Positions 10,830-20,767 of a stretch of 64,000 bases of DNA are shown piece after piece. Source of the stretch: Chloridium humicola (Eukaryota; Ascomycota; Sordariomycetes; Chaetosphaeriales; Chaetosphaeriaceae). Where the stretch lies: NCBI GenBank assembly GCA_027569505.1, contig JAPDFF010000026.1:124001-188000 (forward strand), written 5' to 3'. Both the position numbers and the translations under genes were made by a program. The stretch's first letter is position 1, and each line of letters opens with the position of its first letter. Below the pieces are notes generated by a model. The model worked only from the letters and a program-made list of their open reading frames with translations. It had not been told where the DNA came from and did not search any database.

Positions 10830-11855
10830 ATGGCCGAACCAACTACCCCAACGCACCTCCCGCCTTCCGCCCTCGGCACAAAAGAATAGTTCGTCTCCCT
10901 CTACCTCCCTTTCCCTTTCCCCCCTTACCCTTCCCCCTTCTACCCTCTCCCAACCCGCCCGTCTCCCAAATCCCTAGCTACCCCCCCCCCCCCCCCCCCC
11001 CCCACCTTTTCTAAACCAACCCATAGTCCCCCCAACTCAACCCAAACCCCCCAAATTACCCACCCATAACTGACAACCCCGTGCCAAACCAGCTGGGACC
11101 ACCTCTACAACCGCGAACTCTCAAACCACTCCACCAACCCATCCGACACGGGCACAGTCTGGTTCGACGACAGCGATGCCGAGGCAAAGATGCTTGAGTT
11201 TCTGGAAGACCATGCCCAGGCAGACTTTGGGATTGAGTCTGAGACTGCCAGGGTGCTGGATTTGGGGTGCGGAAACGGGAGTATGATGTTTGCGCTGAGG
11301 GACGAGGGCTGGTGTGGGAGGTTGGTGGGGGTGGATTATAGTGAGAGGAGCGTTGCGCTGGCTACGGCGGTTGGGGAGACCAGGAGGAGGGAGGGGCAAG
11401 AAGAAGGAGAGGGGGAAGGGACAGAGGGTGATAAAGAGGTGGAATTCAAAGTCTGGGACGTCCTCGGCGGATCCTTCGCCGAGATCCAAGCCTCCCCTTC
11501 CTCCACCACATCCCCCTCAGATCCCACCAGCGCAGGTTGGGACGTAGTCCTCGACAAAGGCACTTTCGACGCCATCTCCCTCTCCGACGAGAAGGACAAC
11601 CAGGGCCGGCGGATCTGTGAGGGGTACGGCGAGCGTGTTCTTCAGCTTCTGCGGACAGGCGGGATATTCCTCGTGACGAGCTGCAACTGGACCGAGACAG
11701 AGCTGCGCGAGTGGTTTGAGAACAAGACCAAGGCGATGGAAGGGGGGGGCGCGAGGCTGAAGATCGCGGGGAGGATAGAGTACCCCAGCTTTAGCTTTGG
11801 GGGCGTTAAGGGGCAGACGATTAGCACGTTGTGCTTCGAGAAAGTTGCTGCTTAG
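10830..11855 (+). CDS. EFM4: EFM4-type protein-lysine N-methyltransferase (eEF1A methyltransferase, METTL10/EEF1AKMT2 family)
   Basis: Model: 10830-10888 and 11093-11855; 273 aa. It is a seven-beta-strand SAM-dependent methyltransferase. The junction gives KEYWDHLYNRELSN, the typical entry motif of this family, then GTVWFDDSDAEAKML. Motif I is VLDLGCGNGSMMFAL, with the acidic strand-2 end LVGVDYSE. A post-motif reads DVVLDKGTFDAISL, and the C-terminal half has GGIFLVTSCNWTETEL. Yeast Efm4 methylates a lysine of translation elongation factor eEF1A in the cytoplasm. A Glu/Gly-rich insert (about residues 117-131) and a Ser/Pro loop (about 146-158) are not part of the usual core. The 204-nt intron has a GTTCGT donor, a TAACTGACAA branch and a run of 23 C. 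The start is the first ATG after the leader. Confidence 0.85.
10981..11003 (+). repeat. Poly(C)23 tract inside the EFM4 intron
   Basis: Twenty-three uninterrupted C residues about 90 nt downstream of the donor site. The length may be unstable, and it could be an assembly length error. Confidence 0.95.
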
Positions 11856-12176
11856 AGAGATGGAGGAATGGAGTGATACCCAGGGAAACGAGCATAGTTG
11901 TGGTGGTCAATGAAGCGCGCTGCTGTTAAAATCATCTCTTTGGTATAAGCTAGCGTCTCTCATCTTCGATTCCTCTCGCTGCCATCCCCTTGGCGGGCGG
12001 CTTTCTTGACACCCACCCACACCTCTTCACATCCATCACTGGCCATAACCGCCCTACCAGTCCTGTCTCCCAACCCCATACAATGTACACACAATGCAAC
12101 AACATCTGTCGTAGTGAACTGAAGACGAACGATGCGAAAACCAGGCAAAAACGGAATTGCTTCATTAAACTCTGTT
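11856..12176. other. Convergent 3' intergenic region EFM4 / TPD3
   Basis: 321 bp between two stop codons. It holds the 3' UTRs of both genes. I see no gene or notable repeat. Confidence 0.5.
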
Positions 12177-14407
12177 CTATGGTGACGTGTTCATAGGCTC
12201 TCCACCGCCCGTGCCCGTCGCAGCGGCCGCCGCGATGGTCGCAAAGTACCGCACATCCACATCGTCGTCCTTCTGCAACTTTTCGAGGCTCGGCATGACC
12301 CGCTCATCGATCAGCTGCTGGCCCCGGGGCGACGGCGCGAACGGCGTCTTGGCCTGCTCCAGAGTGTAGATGGTGCCCTGCTCCGGCAGCCGCCGCAGCA
12401 CGGCGATGACGGACGAGTATGTCTTGGCCACGTTGAACCGGATGTTGGGGATGTCGTCGCCGGTGAGCTTTTCTAGCATGGGCAGGATCGACTTGGCGAT
12501 GACGTCCATGGTGACGACGCTGGCCAGTGTCTGTTCGGCTGTTAGTAAAGTCTGCCTATGGCGAATGAAGAGAGACGAGAGCGCTTACCGAGATGGCGAA
12601 GCATGTTGTCATCCTGTAGAGGTAGTTGGGGTGGCCGCCCATGGCCATAACTTTGGGAATGATGGCCTCGCTGGCCCACTCCACGCCAAACACCTCGGTC
12701 AGCTTCTTCAGGTTGTGAGTCGCGGCCTCGCGGATGGAGAAGACGGTGTCGCCCAGCCACCCCATGCAGAGCTGGCTGAGCTTCTCGTCGAAGAACTTGA
12801 CGCCCAGCTGGCTGGCAAGTAGGGGCATGTGGCCGATGATGGCCAGCCGCACGCGCCATTGCTTGTCCTCGGCAAGCTGGACGATCGCGGGAAGAAGGGA
12901 CTGCGAGAGCAAATCGATGCCGATAACCTGATTTACCAGCTCCAGCTTAGAGATGATGTGGAGGCGGACCTCGGGGAACTCGTCCTTCAGCATCTGGAGG
13001 AACATGGGAAGCAAGTGATCGATAGTCCTGGAAATGAGTCAGCATCCGAGTACTTGTTAGACCCCTGAAGTAAACATACTCTTGCTTGCCCAAGATCGGG
13101 GCCAGGCCGCTGATCTGTGTTCCGAGAGACGCACGCACGTGCTGGGAGCTGTCCGACACCAGGTTCTCCACGGTCCCCATGATATCGTTAAGGAGGGTAT
13201 TCCGGTCGACCAAAGCGCAGAAGCCGGGGATCTGGCCAGCAATGGCTGTCCGCACCTCGGCCTCGCCGTCCTTGAGCAGTTTTACGAAGGAGGGGACCAG
13301 GTCCCTTGCAACAACCTCCTCATCGACCGCCTTGGCAATCTGTCCGCAGAGTTAGAAATGACTCGGGAACAAACAGACAAAGAAGACCCGCAGCAGAAGC
13401 TGACGCACCTTCTCGAATCGGTCGGCAATCATGTACCGCACCCTCCAGCTCTTGTCCTCTATCAAGCTGCGCAGCGATGTCAGGAGCACGCCGTGGCTAG
13501 CCTGCTGCTCCTTGGGAACGACTTCGGCGATGGAAATCAGAATCTCGACGGTAAGCAGGCGGACGCTGTCCTGGTCGTCCTGGACAAGGTGTTGGAACAT
13601 GGGTATCATCTCTTCGACAACGATCGCGGCGGGCATCTCCTTCACGAACTTGGCCATGTTGGTGGCGGCCTGGCGGCGCACCATGGGCGTGTCATCGTGC
13701 ACGAGCTGGCCGAACTGCTGGCGGAGCTGTTCTTGGATGGGAGGCGAGACCTTGGAGTAGGGTGCCGTGTAGAGGCCGCAACCCGAGACCTTGGACGTGA
13801 ACCAGTCGGCCTTGGAGAGGCGGATCGTCAGGGGGATGAAGTACTCTTCGACTTGTTGGGGGGAGAGGTCGGCGCAGATCTTGTTCAGCGACTCGACAGC
13901 CTGCAGATAGTGTGTTAGCCTGCAGTCCGCGCCAGCACTTCGCATAGCAAGTCGGCGCATACCTTGTCCCGCACGACCGGCTCCTCGATGGCAGCCAGGT
14001 TCTCCAGGGGCGAGAGGAGAACATGACCCCACTGGGGACCGCCGACGTAGTCGATAAAGCCACCCAGCTCCTCGCTCAGGGCAACGAGGACCTCGTCCTC
14101 ATCCTCGACGGACTCTGTAAGCAGTAGATGTCAGCGACGGACAGGTCGGTAGGCGGATCTTAGGCAAGGCGGGGCATCCTGACCATCGAGAAAGGGGATC
14201 AGCTCGTCGCGAGTGCGCTCGGCGCCCAAGGCGAGGGCAATCGTCGACAGGCGGTGGATAGCGTTGAGGCGGAGCAGAACGTCGTCATGCTGGCCAGAGT
14301 CAATACTAGTGGGGGGAAAGGTAGGCTTGTCACCGCCATACCTTCAATTCGTCGATCAGCACGGCGATGGGGTAGAGCTCATCGTTCGCGTTGGTCGCGT
14401 CTGCCAT
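12177..14407 (-). CDS. TPD3: Protein phosphatase 2A scaffold (A/PR65) subunit
   Basis: Model, minus strand: 14342-14407, 14184-14289, 13963-14114, 13409-13900, 13080-13339, 12589-13027, 12177-12530; 622 aa, close to the usual length. The protein is a chain of HEAT repeats covering nearly all residues. Typical motifs include ELYPIAVLIDELK at the N-terminus, HDDVLLRLNAIHRLSTIALALG, DKSWRVRYMIADRFEK, AEVRTAIAGQIPGF and DKQWRVRLAIIGHMPLLA. The A subunit scaffolds the catalytic C and regulatory B subunits of PP2A and acts in cell cycle, stress and morphogenesis signalling. Six introns all have good donors; several have clear branch sites such as GCTAACAC. A short Ala/Gly stretch near the C-terminus is lineage-specific. 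The start is the only ATG giving the conserved N-terminus. It is convergent with EFM4. Confidence 0.95.
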
Positions 14408-15306
14408 GGTGGGCGACTGTGGAAAGAGAGAGCGGTAGGCGTCGCAAGAAGTCGGGTAGTCGGTGTTTTGGTCGGGGCGGGATCAGGGTTGGTTTTTTGG
14501 GCAGGCGCTGGTGGGCAGAGCGGCTGGGTCGCGTGTGGTGCGGGAAGTGATGCAATGGGGGGAGGTGGGAGTGGTGGGAGTTGAGTGAGTGGCCGACCGG
14601 GCGCCTGAATGGATGCACTCAGCGGGCAAGTGGGCAGCGCAGCAGCCTGATGATGATGCTCGCTTTTCTGGCGCGGATTGGGCGTCGTGAGGCCGCAAAA
14701 ATGTCGCGTTGTCGGAGAAGAATAACGGAGACGCCAGCGACCACGGCAGCGCGAGCAGACGGCAGGTTGGAAATGGAGACGCCCGATGTTGTCGTTGGCG
14801 GGGAATTCGCTGATGAGGGTTGATGAGGTCCGAGAGAGGAAGCGAGCAAGCTCCCATCCACATCCAGGGCAGCAGCAACCACGAGCCACCCACTCAGGAA
14901 CATGGCATGCTGTTTGGGCGGCTAAGTGGTCAGTGCGTTGCTGCCGTGCACGAGCCATCTGAAGCTGGCAGACTGCGGGGCTGGAGCGGGGCAGGGGCAA
15001 GGGGCAGCACTGCAACACCAGCAGAGTGCTGCATGAATGCCCTGCTGTATTTTCATACAGAATTATCAACAGAGTGACACCTAGAAGCGAGCTTGTGTCG
15101 AGCAACTTGACCATCACAACACCGATTCAAGATGGATCTCTATATCAATTCGAGTTCAGTTGGCCATGCCCTCGAGGGCATCCTTCTTCTCAACTCATAA
15201 ACCAGTTTCATATCCATAACGCTTCGCACATGCTTGTCATCACGCCAATGCCAATCCACACAGCACTTCTACAGAACCTCAACGCTGGCCAGTCTAACAA
15301 ACCATC
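14408..15306 (-). promoter_or_regulatory. TPD3 promoter and myotubularin 3' region
   Basis: About 900 bp between two minus-strand genes. The half next to TPD3 is GC-rich and is presumably its promoter and leader. The half toward 15300 is AT-richer, as expected for the 3' UTR of the next gene. ORFs overlapping here on both strands have leader-like Pro/Arg/Ser composition and are not called. Confidence 0.5.
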
Positions 15307-17889
15307 TCACTCCATGCCGTCCTTCCCCATGGTCACGTACTCCATGTCCTTCATCTCCTCGCCGGTGCCGCCATCCTCCTGCGACGTCCTGGCGCTCCTC
15401 TCTCCCACGCCTTTGCCCGAGTCTGAACTAGTATGAGCACCCACCCGATCCCTCCCCGAGCTTGGACTGCTGCCTCTCCCACCACCACCACCGCCACCAC
15501 CACCACCGCCACCACCACCACCGCCACCACCACCACCGCCACCACCACCACCGCCACCACCAAACACGCCCTTCCCAATAGACAACCCAGTCAACTTGTC
15601 CTGTAGCGCCCCAAAGGCAGCGGGGATACCGCCCGTGCTCGCACTCCGGTCCAACGACGCTTCGGTTCTATCCATCGGCGTGAGCGCCTCATGAGCACTC
15701 TCCACCCCAGCAAGAACCGACTTGTTAGCCGGCAACCCCGGCGGCGCCGGTTGGGGACTTCCCGACTCCCGGGACGTTGTCCCCGACTGGATTTCTGCAC
15801 CCTCAGCAGCCGACTCGGGCTGCTTAGCCATGGCCTGGGCAACCCGCTCCGCGGTCTCGATGGACGCGTTGATGGTGCTGTTCATCTCGTCATCAGTGCG
15901 GTTAAACACCTGGTGCCACCAGCGCACCTCGCCGAGGCGGGGGAAAATGAGCCGCTCCCGGCCCTTGGTGTGGTCATCGATGATCGGGTCGTACTGCTCG
16001 TTGGTAAACTCCTGGCGTCGGCTGAGGAAATAGGCCCAGACGCTGCGCGTGCGCTCGCGGAGCTTTGCCTCGTGCCGCTGCTGCTCGTTGTTAAGCAGGA
16101 AGGTGCCGTACTGGGAGGAGTAGACGTGGTAGAGCAGCCGGCGGAGGAAGCGTTCGTTGAACTCGAAGCGGGTTGGGTATTGCCGGACGAGCTGATATGT
16201 TGCGTCGAGGAACTGGTGGAAGACGGGTGAGACGTCCTTGAGCCTGGTTGCCTGGTCTTCGGGGACAGGCGCTTGCTTGGCCTCGTCCACGGCTGCTATA
16301 TCTTCAACATCTGACGTAGACGCCTCCTTGTTCTCGCCGCCGCCCATGCTCTTGTTCCACAGCCGCCTTGCACTCGCGAATGCATTCTCAATGGCATCTC
16401 CCCGGCCATCGCTCTCGCCCGGCCGAATTGCTGTCCCGGCTAACGCGTCGGTGTCCACGGTGAACCAGCTCTCGTGGCTCAGGGGAGCCGAGCGCATCTG
16501 AAACATGTGCCCGAATGAGAGCCAGTCTTTCTCCACCAGCACAATGAAACCCTCGATTGTGCGGTAGTATGGGTCCAGCATCAGCTGGGCCAGTGCGCTA
16601 AGCTGGCTGGTCCGGTCCCACCCGTCGGAACAGTGGATGAGCACATGGGAGTGCTGGATGCCAACCTGCCTCGCGATGATAGCCGAGCCGTCCAGGATGC
16701 CAGTGATATGCTTCAGCCATTTGCTTTTGGCCAGCAAGTCTCGGTTGGGGGGAAAGGGTGAAACGTCGGCGTCCTTGATGGCGCTGATGACCTTCTCTAA
16801 CGAGTCCCTCATGACGTGAATATTGTCTATATTTAGGAAGACCTTTTTCGCAAATCTGTAATACTCCATGTTCTCCGAGCCCTTCCCTATCGCCTGCATG
16901 GCATAAGAGTTAATCGCAGGCCGGGCGTCGACGATCAAGTTGTGCTGCTGGGCGCCGTAAACTAGGCGCTTCCCTGTCTTCTCGTCGTACATGGCGTTAG
17001 AGCCAGCGATTAGTTCATCTTCCATGCGCATCCGCTCCGTCTCAGAGAGCGACAGGTCGACGTCCTCACTATCAGCGCTCAGATCCACGTGGCTGGAGGA
17101 AGGGCTCCTGTCCAAAGTTGGGGGAGAAGAAGCGTCAAGCGTGTCCACCGAGGCAGAGAAACAGGCGCCAACGAGACGCTCGTCCTGAATACTGCGCTTC
17201 ATCCGGAGACCCACAAATGGTTGCGAACTGCGCGTGATCGAACAGTTGTTGATGGGGTGGAGATAGGTCAGGGCCGGTATCCGGGCACGAGAGCGGAAGC
17301 TGGCTGCGTATTTGAGTGTATTGTCTGAGATCTTGGACGGAACCGCCAACAGAGCCGGATACGTCGGGGAGAAGGCATAGTCCTTGTTGATGGCGGTTAA
17401 CCTCCAACCCGTGTCTGCCATCTTCTCGCTGATTCCCTGTCGCCGAAATTCGGCCCTCGCATCGTACAAGTCCCAGCCATCGATCTTACCCTCGGGGGAG
17501 CCTGGCGGTGGGGTGTAGTTGAAGGCCAAGAGCTTGTCTATGCTTCCCAACCGGCAAGTCCTAGCTCGGATAAACTCGAAGGCATCGCGGGCCTGCCTGT
17601 CATCGGGGAAGTTGAAGCTGACATAGGTGAAGTCCCTGAAGCGGATCCGTATCGAGGAGGGGACGCCGCTCGATGGAGGCGTCGGCCGGACGGTGCACTG
17701 CGAGATGACGTGGAAGGCAAACCACACCTGCCTGACCTGCTTCTTAAGCGTCGGGTCGGCGGCTGTGGTGGATTCGGGAGGGAACCGAAAGACGAGGTGA
17801 TAGTCGTTCAGGGCGATGTCACCGAGCTCCGGCTTCCCGCCCCGCAGGGCATGCACGTCGTGGTACACCTGGTCTGGGATTAGCCACAT
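15307..17889 (-). CDS. YMR1: Myotubularin-type phosphoinositide 3-phosphatase (Ymr1 homologue)
   Basis: Single-exon model, 860 aa. The catalytic signature HCSDGWDRTSQL gives a CX5R motif with Cys420 and Arg426, as in active myotubularins, which dephosphorylate PI3P and PI(3,5)P2 on endosomal and vacuolar membranes. The N-terminus (about 1-130) fits the GRAM/PH region (YHLVFRFP, RIRFRDFTYVSFNF). Before the active site come FNYTPPPGSPEGKIDGWD and NNCSITRSSQPFVGL; after it VEKDWLSFGHMFQMR, FHQFLDATYQLVRQYP and FEFNERFL, all typical. The C-terminal 200 residues are low complexity with a poly-Gly run of about 29 and no recognisable FYVE domain. An insert of about 80 residues before the family-typical NAMYDEKTGKRLVYGAQQHN is Ser/Asp-rich. 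The true start is uncertain: MWLIPDQVY is the first Met in frame, but a short upstream exon is possible. Confidence 0.88.
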   Translation of the reverse strand: MWLIPDQVYHDVHALRGGKPELGDIALNDYHLVFRFPPESTTAADPTLKKQVRQVWFAFHVISQCTVRPTPPSSGVPSSIRIRFRDFTYVSFNFPDDRQARDAFEFIRARTCRLGSIDKLLAFNYTPPPGSPEGKIDGWDLYDARAEFRRQGISEKMADTGWRLTAINKDYAFSPTYPALLAVPSKISDNTLKYAASFRSRARIPALTYLHPINNCSITRSSQPFVGLRMKRSIQDERLVGACFSASVDTLDASSPPTLDRSPSSSHVDLSADSEDVDLSLSETERMRMEDELIAGSNAMYDEKTGKRLVYGAQQHNLIVDARPAINSYAMQAIGKGSENMEYYRFAKKVFLNIDNIHVMRDSLEKVISAIKDADVSPFPPNRDLLAKSKWLKHITGILDGSAIIARQVGIQHSHVLIHCSDGWDRTSQLSALAQLMLDPYYRTIEGFIVLVEKDWLSFGHMFQMRSAPLSHESWFTVDTDALAGTAIRPGESDGRGDAIENAFASARRLWNKSMGGGENKEASTSDVEDIAAVDEAKQAPVPEDQATRLKDVSPVFHQFLDATYQLVRQYPTRFEFNERFLRRLLYHVYSSQYGTFLLNNEQQRHEAKLRERTRSVWAYFLSRRQEFTNEQYDPIIDDHTKGRERLIFPRLGEVRWWHQVFNRTDDEMNSTINASIETAERVAQAMAKQPESAAEGAEIQSGTTSRESGSPQPAPPGLPANKSVLAGVESAHEALTPMDRTEASLDRSASTGGIPAAFGALQDKLTGLSIGKGVFGGGGGGGGGGGGGGGGGGGGGGGGGGGGRGSSPSSGRDRVGAHTSSDSGKGVGERSARTSQEDGGTGEEMKDMEYVTMGKDGME
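15480..15560 (-). repeat. GGT/GGC trinucleotide minisatellite encoding poly-Gly
   Basis: On the plus strand the 15-bp unit CCACCACCACCACCG repeats about five times. It sits in frame in the myotubularin gene and encodes about 29 consecutive Gly. The higher-order regularity of CCG every fifth codon points to expansion of a 15-bp unit, not single triplets. Confidence 0.9.
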
Positions 17890-18582
17890 CCCCTGGTGTT
17901 TCCTGGCTGGAAACGCATACGTGCTTGTTCTGCGGAGCCGACATTGCGATGGGAGGCAAAGGGCACAGCTAGATCTTTGTGGGAAAGCAGCCTAAATAAG
18001 CAGCAGGCCGAGAGCTGCAAAGTCGTCGATGGAGACGGGGACTGGGATCGGCGGGCGGCCCAGAGTCCTAATCACCCGTGGATAAACAGAGTACGGTAGA
18101 GAGTGGTTTTAATCAACATGTTCAGCGCATGTCAGACCGTTGCCGTGTGTTCCTCCCGCGATCATGAGGCTTGTTGTTGAGAACCAGCATCACCAGACCC
18201 TCAAGGTTGCGCTTGCTCCGGGTTGGGGACGTCAGGCATTGGCACTTGACGTCGACAGCGCCCCGCCACAGCACCACAGGCGCGCCAGCAAGGCGCTCAG
18301 TGGCTCCCAGGCCGCAAGGCTGCTGAAATCCACTGGAGACACCCCACCGAGAGACGAGCAGGCACGCCCAGAACATTAACTCTCTCTGATTGGCCACTTC
18401 AAACCCTACTCCACTGTGCGCCCAGAACGGGCAAGCCAGCCCACCAAGAATTCGCAAAAAGCAGTGCGCAGGTCGAATTTCCCCCCATCTGAAAAAAGTT
18501 GGGTGAACACCACGAGAAGGCCTTGCCGTCGACTTCTACAACCAATTCCACCCCCGAGGAGTCTCATCGCCAAATCGCAACC
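17890..18582. promoter_or_regulatory. Divergent promoter region myotubularin / uS3
   Basis: 693 bp between divergent starts. The uS3 side (about 18480-18580) has a short A-rich element (GAAAAAAG) followed by a pyrimidine/A-rich leader. No gene is seen. Confidence 0.55.
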
Positions 18583-19519
18583 ATGGCTGTTCCCGGCACT
18601 CAGATGTAAGCAGAAATTCGCCCCGAGGGGTGGACGGCAGCAGCAGCAGCAGCAGCAGCAGCGAGCGTTGGGTCGGTGGCATCGAGAATTCAAGAAGTCG
18701 CTGGTGTGGAGGCAAATCCAATGGAGAAATATCGAGACTGACATTTGGGTTGTTTGCAGCTCCAAGCGGAGAAAGTTCGTCGCTGACGGTGTGTTCTACG
18801 CCGAGCTGAACGAGTTCTTCCAGCGCGAGCTCGCCGAGGAGGGCTACTCCGGCGTCGAGGTCCGCGTCACCCCGACCGTCACCGACATCATCATCCGCGC
18901 CACACACACCCAGGAGGTTCTGGGCGAGCAGGGTCGCCGCATCCGCGAGCTCACCAGCCTCATCCAGAAGCGCTTCAAGTTCCCCGAGAACTCGGTCTCC
19001 CTCTATGCCGCCAAGGTCCAGAACCGCGGTCTCTCGGCCGTCGCCCAGTGCGAGTCCCTCCGCTACAAGCTTCTCAACGGTCTCGCCGTCCGTCGTGCCT
19101 GCTACGGCGTCCTCCGCTTCATCATGGAGTCCGGCGCCAAGGGCTGCGAGGTCGTCGTCTCCGGCAAGCTCCGTGCTGCCCGCGCCAAGTCCATGAAGTT
19201 CACCGACGGCTTCATGATCCACTCCGGCCAGCCCGCTAAGGACTTCATCGACAGCGCCACCCGCCACGTCCTCCTCCGCCAGGGTGTTCTCGGCATCAAG
19301 GTCAAGATCATGCGCGGCAGCGACCCCGAGGGCAAGGCTGGCCCCCAGAAGTCTCTCCCCGATGCCGTCACCATCATTGAGCCCAAGGAGGAGACCCCCG
19401 TCGTTCAGCCCATGAGCCAGGACTACGGCGCTAAGGCTGCCGCTGCCCAGGCTGCTGCCGAGGCTGCCCGCCAGGAGGAGCAGACCGGTGAGGAGGAGCA
19501 GCCCGCCGCCGAGCAATAG
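18583..19519 (+). CDS. RPS3: 40S ribosomal protein uS3 (RPS3)
   Basis: Model: 18583-18605 and 18760-19519; 260 aa. The start MAVPGTQ joins ISKRRKFVADGVFYAELNEF, the conserved eukaryotic uS3 N-terminus. A KH domain follows (about 20-95), including TDIIIRATHTQEVLGEQGRR with its GxxG loop, then the C-terminal domain (CESLRYKLLNGLAVRRACYG, MKFTDGFMIHSGQP). uS3 sits at the mRNA entry channel of the small subunit and takes part in decoding and in ribosome quality control. The Ala/Gln/Glu-rich tail is typical of fungal uS3. Codon use is extremely biased to C-ending codons, as in highly expressed genes. The early 154-nt intron has a GTAAGC donor and a GACTGAC branch, and carries a CAG repeat. Confidence 0.97.
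18639..18662 (+). repeat. (CAG)8 microsatellite in the uS3 intron
   Basis: About eight uninterrupted CAG triplets lie within the intron. Being intronic, this run does not encode Gln. Confidence 0.9.
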
Positions 19520-20767
19520 GAGCGCCCGGCCGGTGAGGATGTGGTTTCTCAGCCCCCCGCTTAGCCTCTTGCCGATTGGTAATCCCAACGAACGCAGGCT
19601 CACGGGGGTTTCTTCGAGCGCGCCACACGCTCAGCAGTATGGTTGCGGATGGATGGGTCACTCGGCGTCAACTTGGAGCTTATTGCATTGAGTCTGCGAA
19701 TCGGGAAAACGGACGGAATGTTGCTTCGGAGGGTGGATTTGTAACTATCCAAGCACACAAGACCCATAGACAGGGCAGTTAACGTCAAGACGATCCTGAA
19801 CTCGCGGGGGGAATAAACTGAACAAATTCACTCTTGTGCTGTGTGAAGTGACAGGTCGATTGTCGATATGTCGACACTCAGTTGGTGGGTAAACAAGACC
19901 TAGCATATCGATCTCCATATCATTAATACCTACCTGCTCAGCAGCAACTTAACCATCTCGTACATGGAGAGCGGTCTATCCGTATTCGTTGGCAATTGAC
20001 CTAGGTACGTACATGAAGAACACATCCAGCTCTTAAGGCGCAGCAAAAGGGAGACAACAACCAGAAGGAGATATCAGAGACTCTGCGTGTTGTGCAGCAC
20101 AACATCAACCACCACCATCACGACATACTCAAGCCCTATCCGCGGATATCAAGACACGCTCCGGAGAGACAACAGCCTCCCAATGGTGGATAGAAAAAAA
20201 GGCCTCCAAATGAAAAAAAAGGCCTCCAAACGAAAAAAAGGATGTAATAAACCCCCAAGTCACAACTGTCAACGCCTTCGATATGCCCAGCCTCTCTCTC
20301 CCCAACACCTGTTGCCCCTGCCCGCCTGCCCGTCGTGGTGTTCTGGGACAAAATCTGTGTGGGGAGAAATGGAAATGTGATATTTGACCATATCAATTAA
20401 GAACCGCCGCCTCGTCATTCCTACATCATTTTGCTCCCTATATTTCCCATCCTCCCTCCGTTCCCCCCCTTTGCGCCGCCTGCCGAGTTCCCCATGATGA
20501 TGAAGCGAGCAAACAACCCTCCCCGACTCCCATTAATCCCCTTGACTGAGGAAAACACCTTCCCCTGATCATGCGAAAAATGACGCGAAACGAAAAGGTA
20601 TGGTACAGAGAAAAGCGGTGGTGGTGGTTGTGCTTTGTTGGAACTACCAAGAGAGGCGCAGGGAAAATACACGCCCTCCCTCACCACAGATGAGGGGAGC
20701 AGAAAATCCGTAACAGAAACCCAGAGACAAGAAACAGAAAAGAAACTAAAACCCATCATCATCAAAA
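19520..20767. other. Convergent 3' intergenic region uS3 / NIPA transporter
   Basis: 1.25 kb between two stop codons, AT-richer than coding sequence (19800-20100 especially). An AATAAA near 19815 could serve the uS3 transcript. A short A-rich tandem repeat lies at 20193-20240. I see no gene. Confidence 0.5.
20193..20240 (+). repeat. A-rich tandem repeat, about 20 bp, 2.4 copies
   Basis: The unit GAAAAAAAGGCCTCCAAAT repeats with one-base length variation in the A run and a T-to-C change. It lies in the intergenic sequence behind the NIPA gene. Confidence 0.85.

Noticed and set aside
18536..19603. 355-codon minus-strand ORF opposite uS3
   Set aside because: Antisense shadow caused by extreme C-ending codon bias in uS3.
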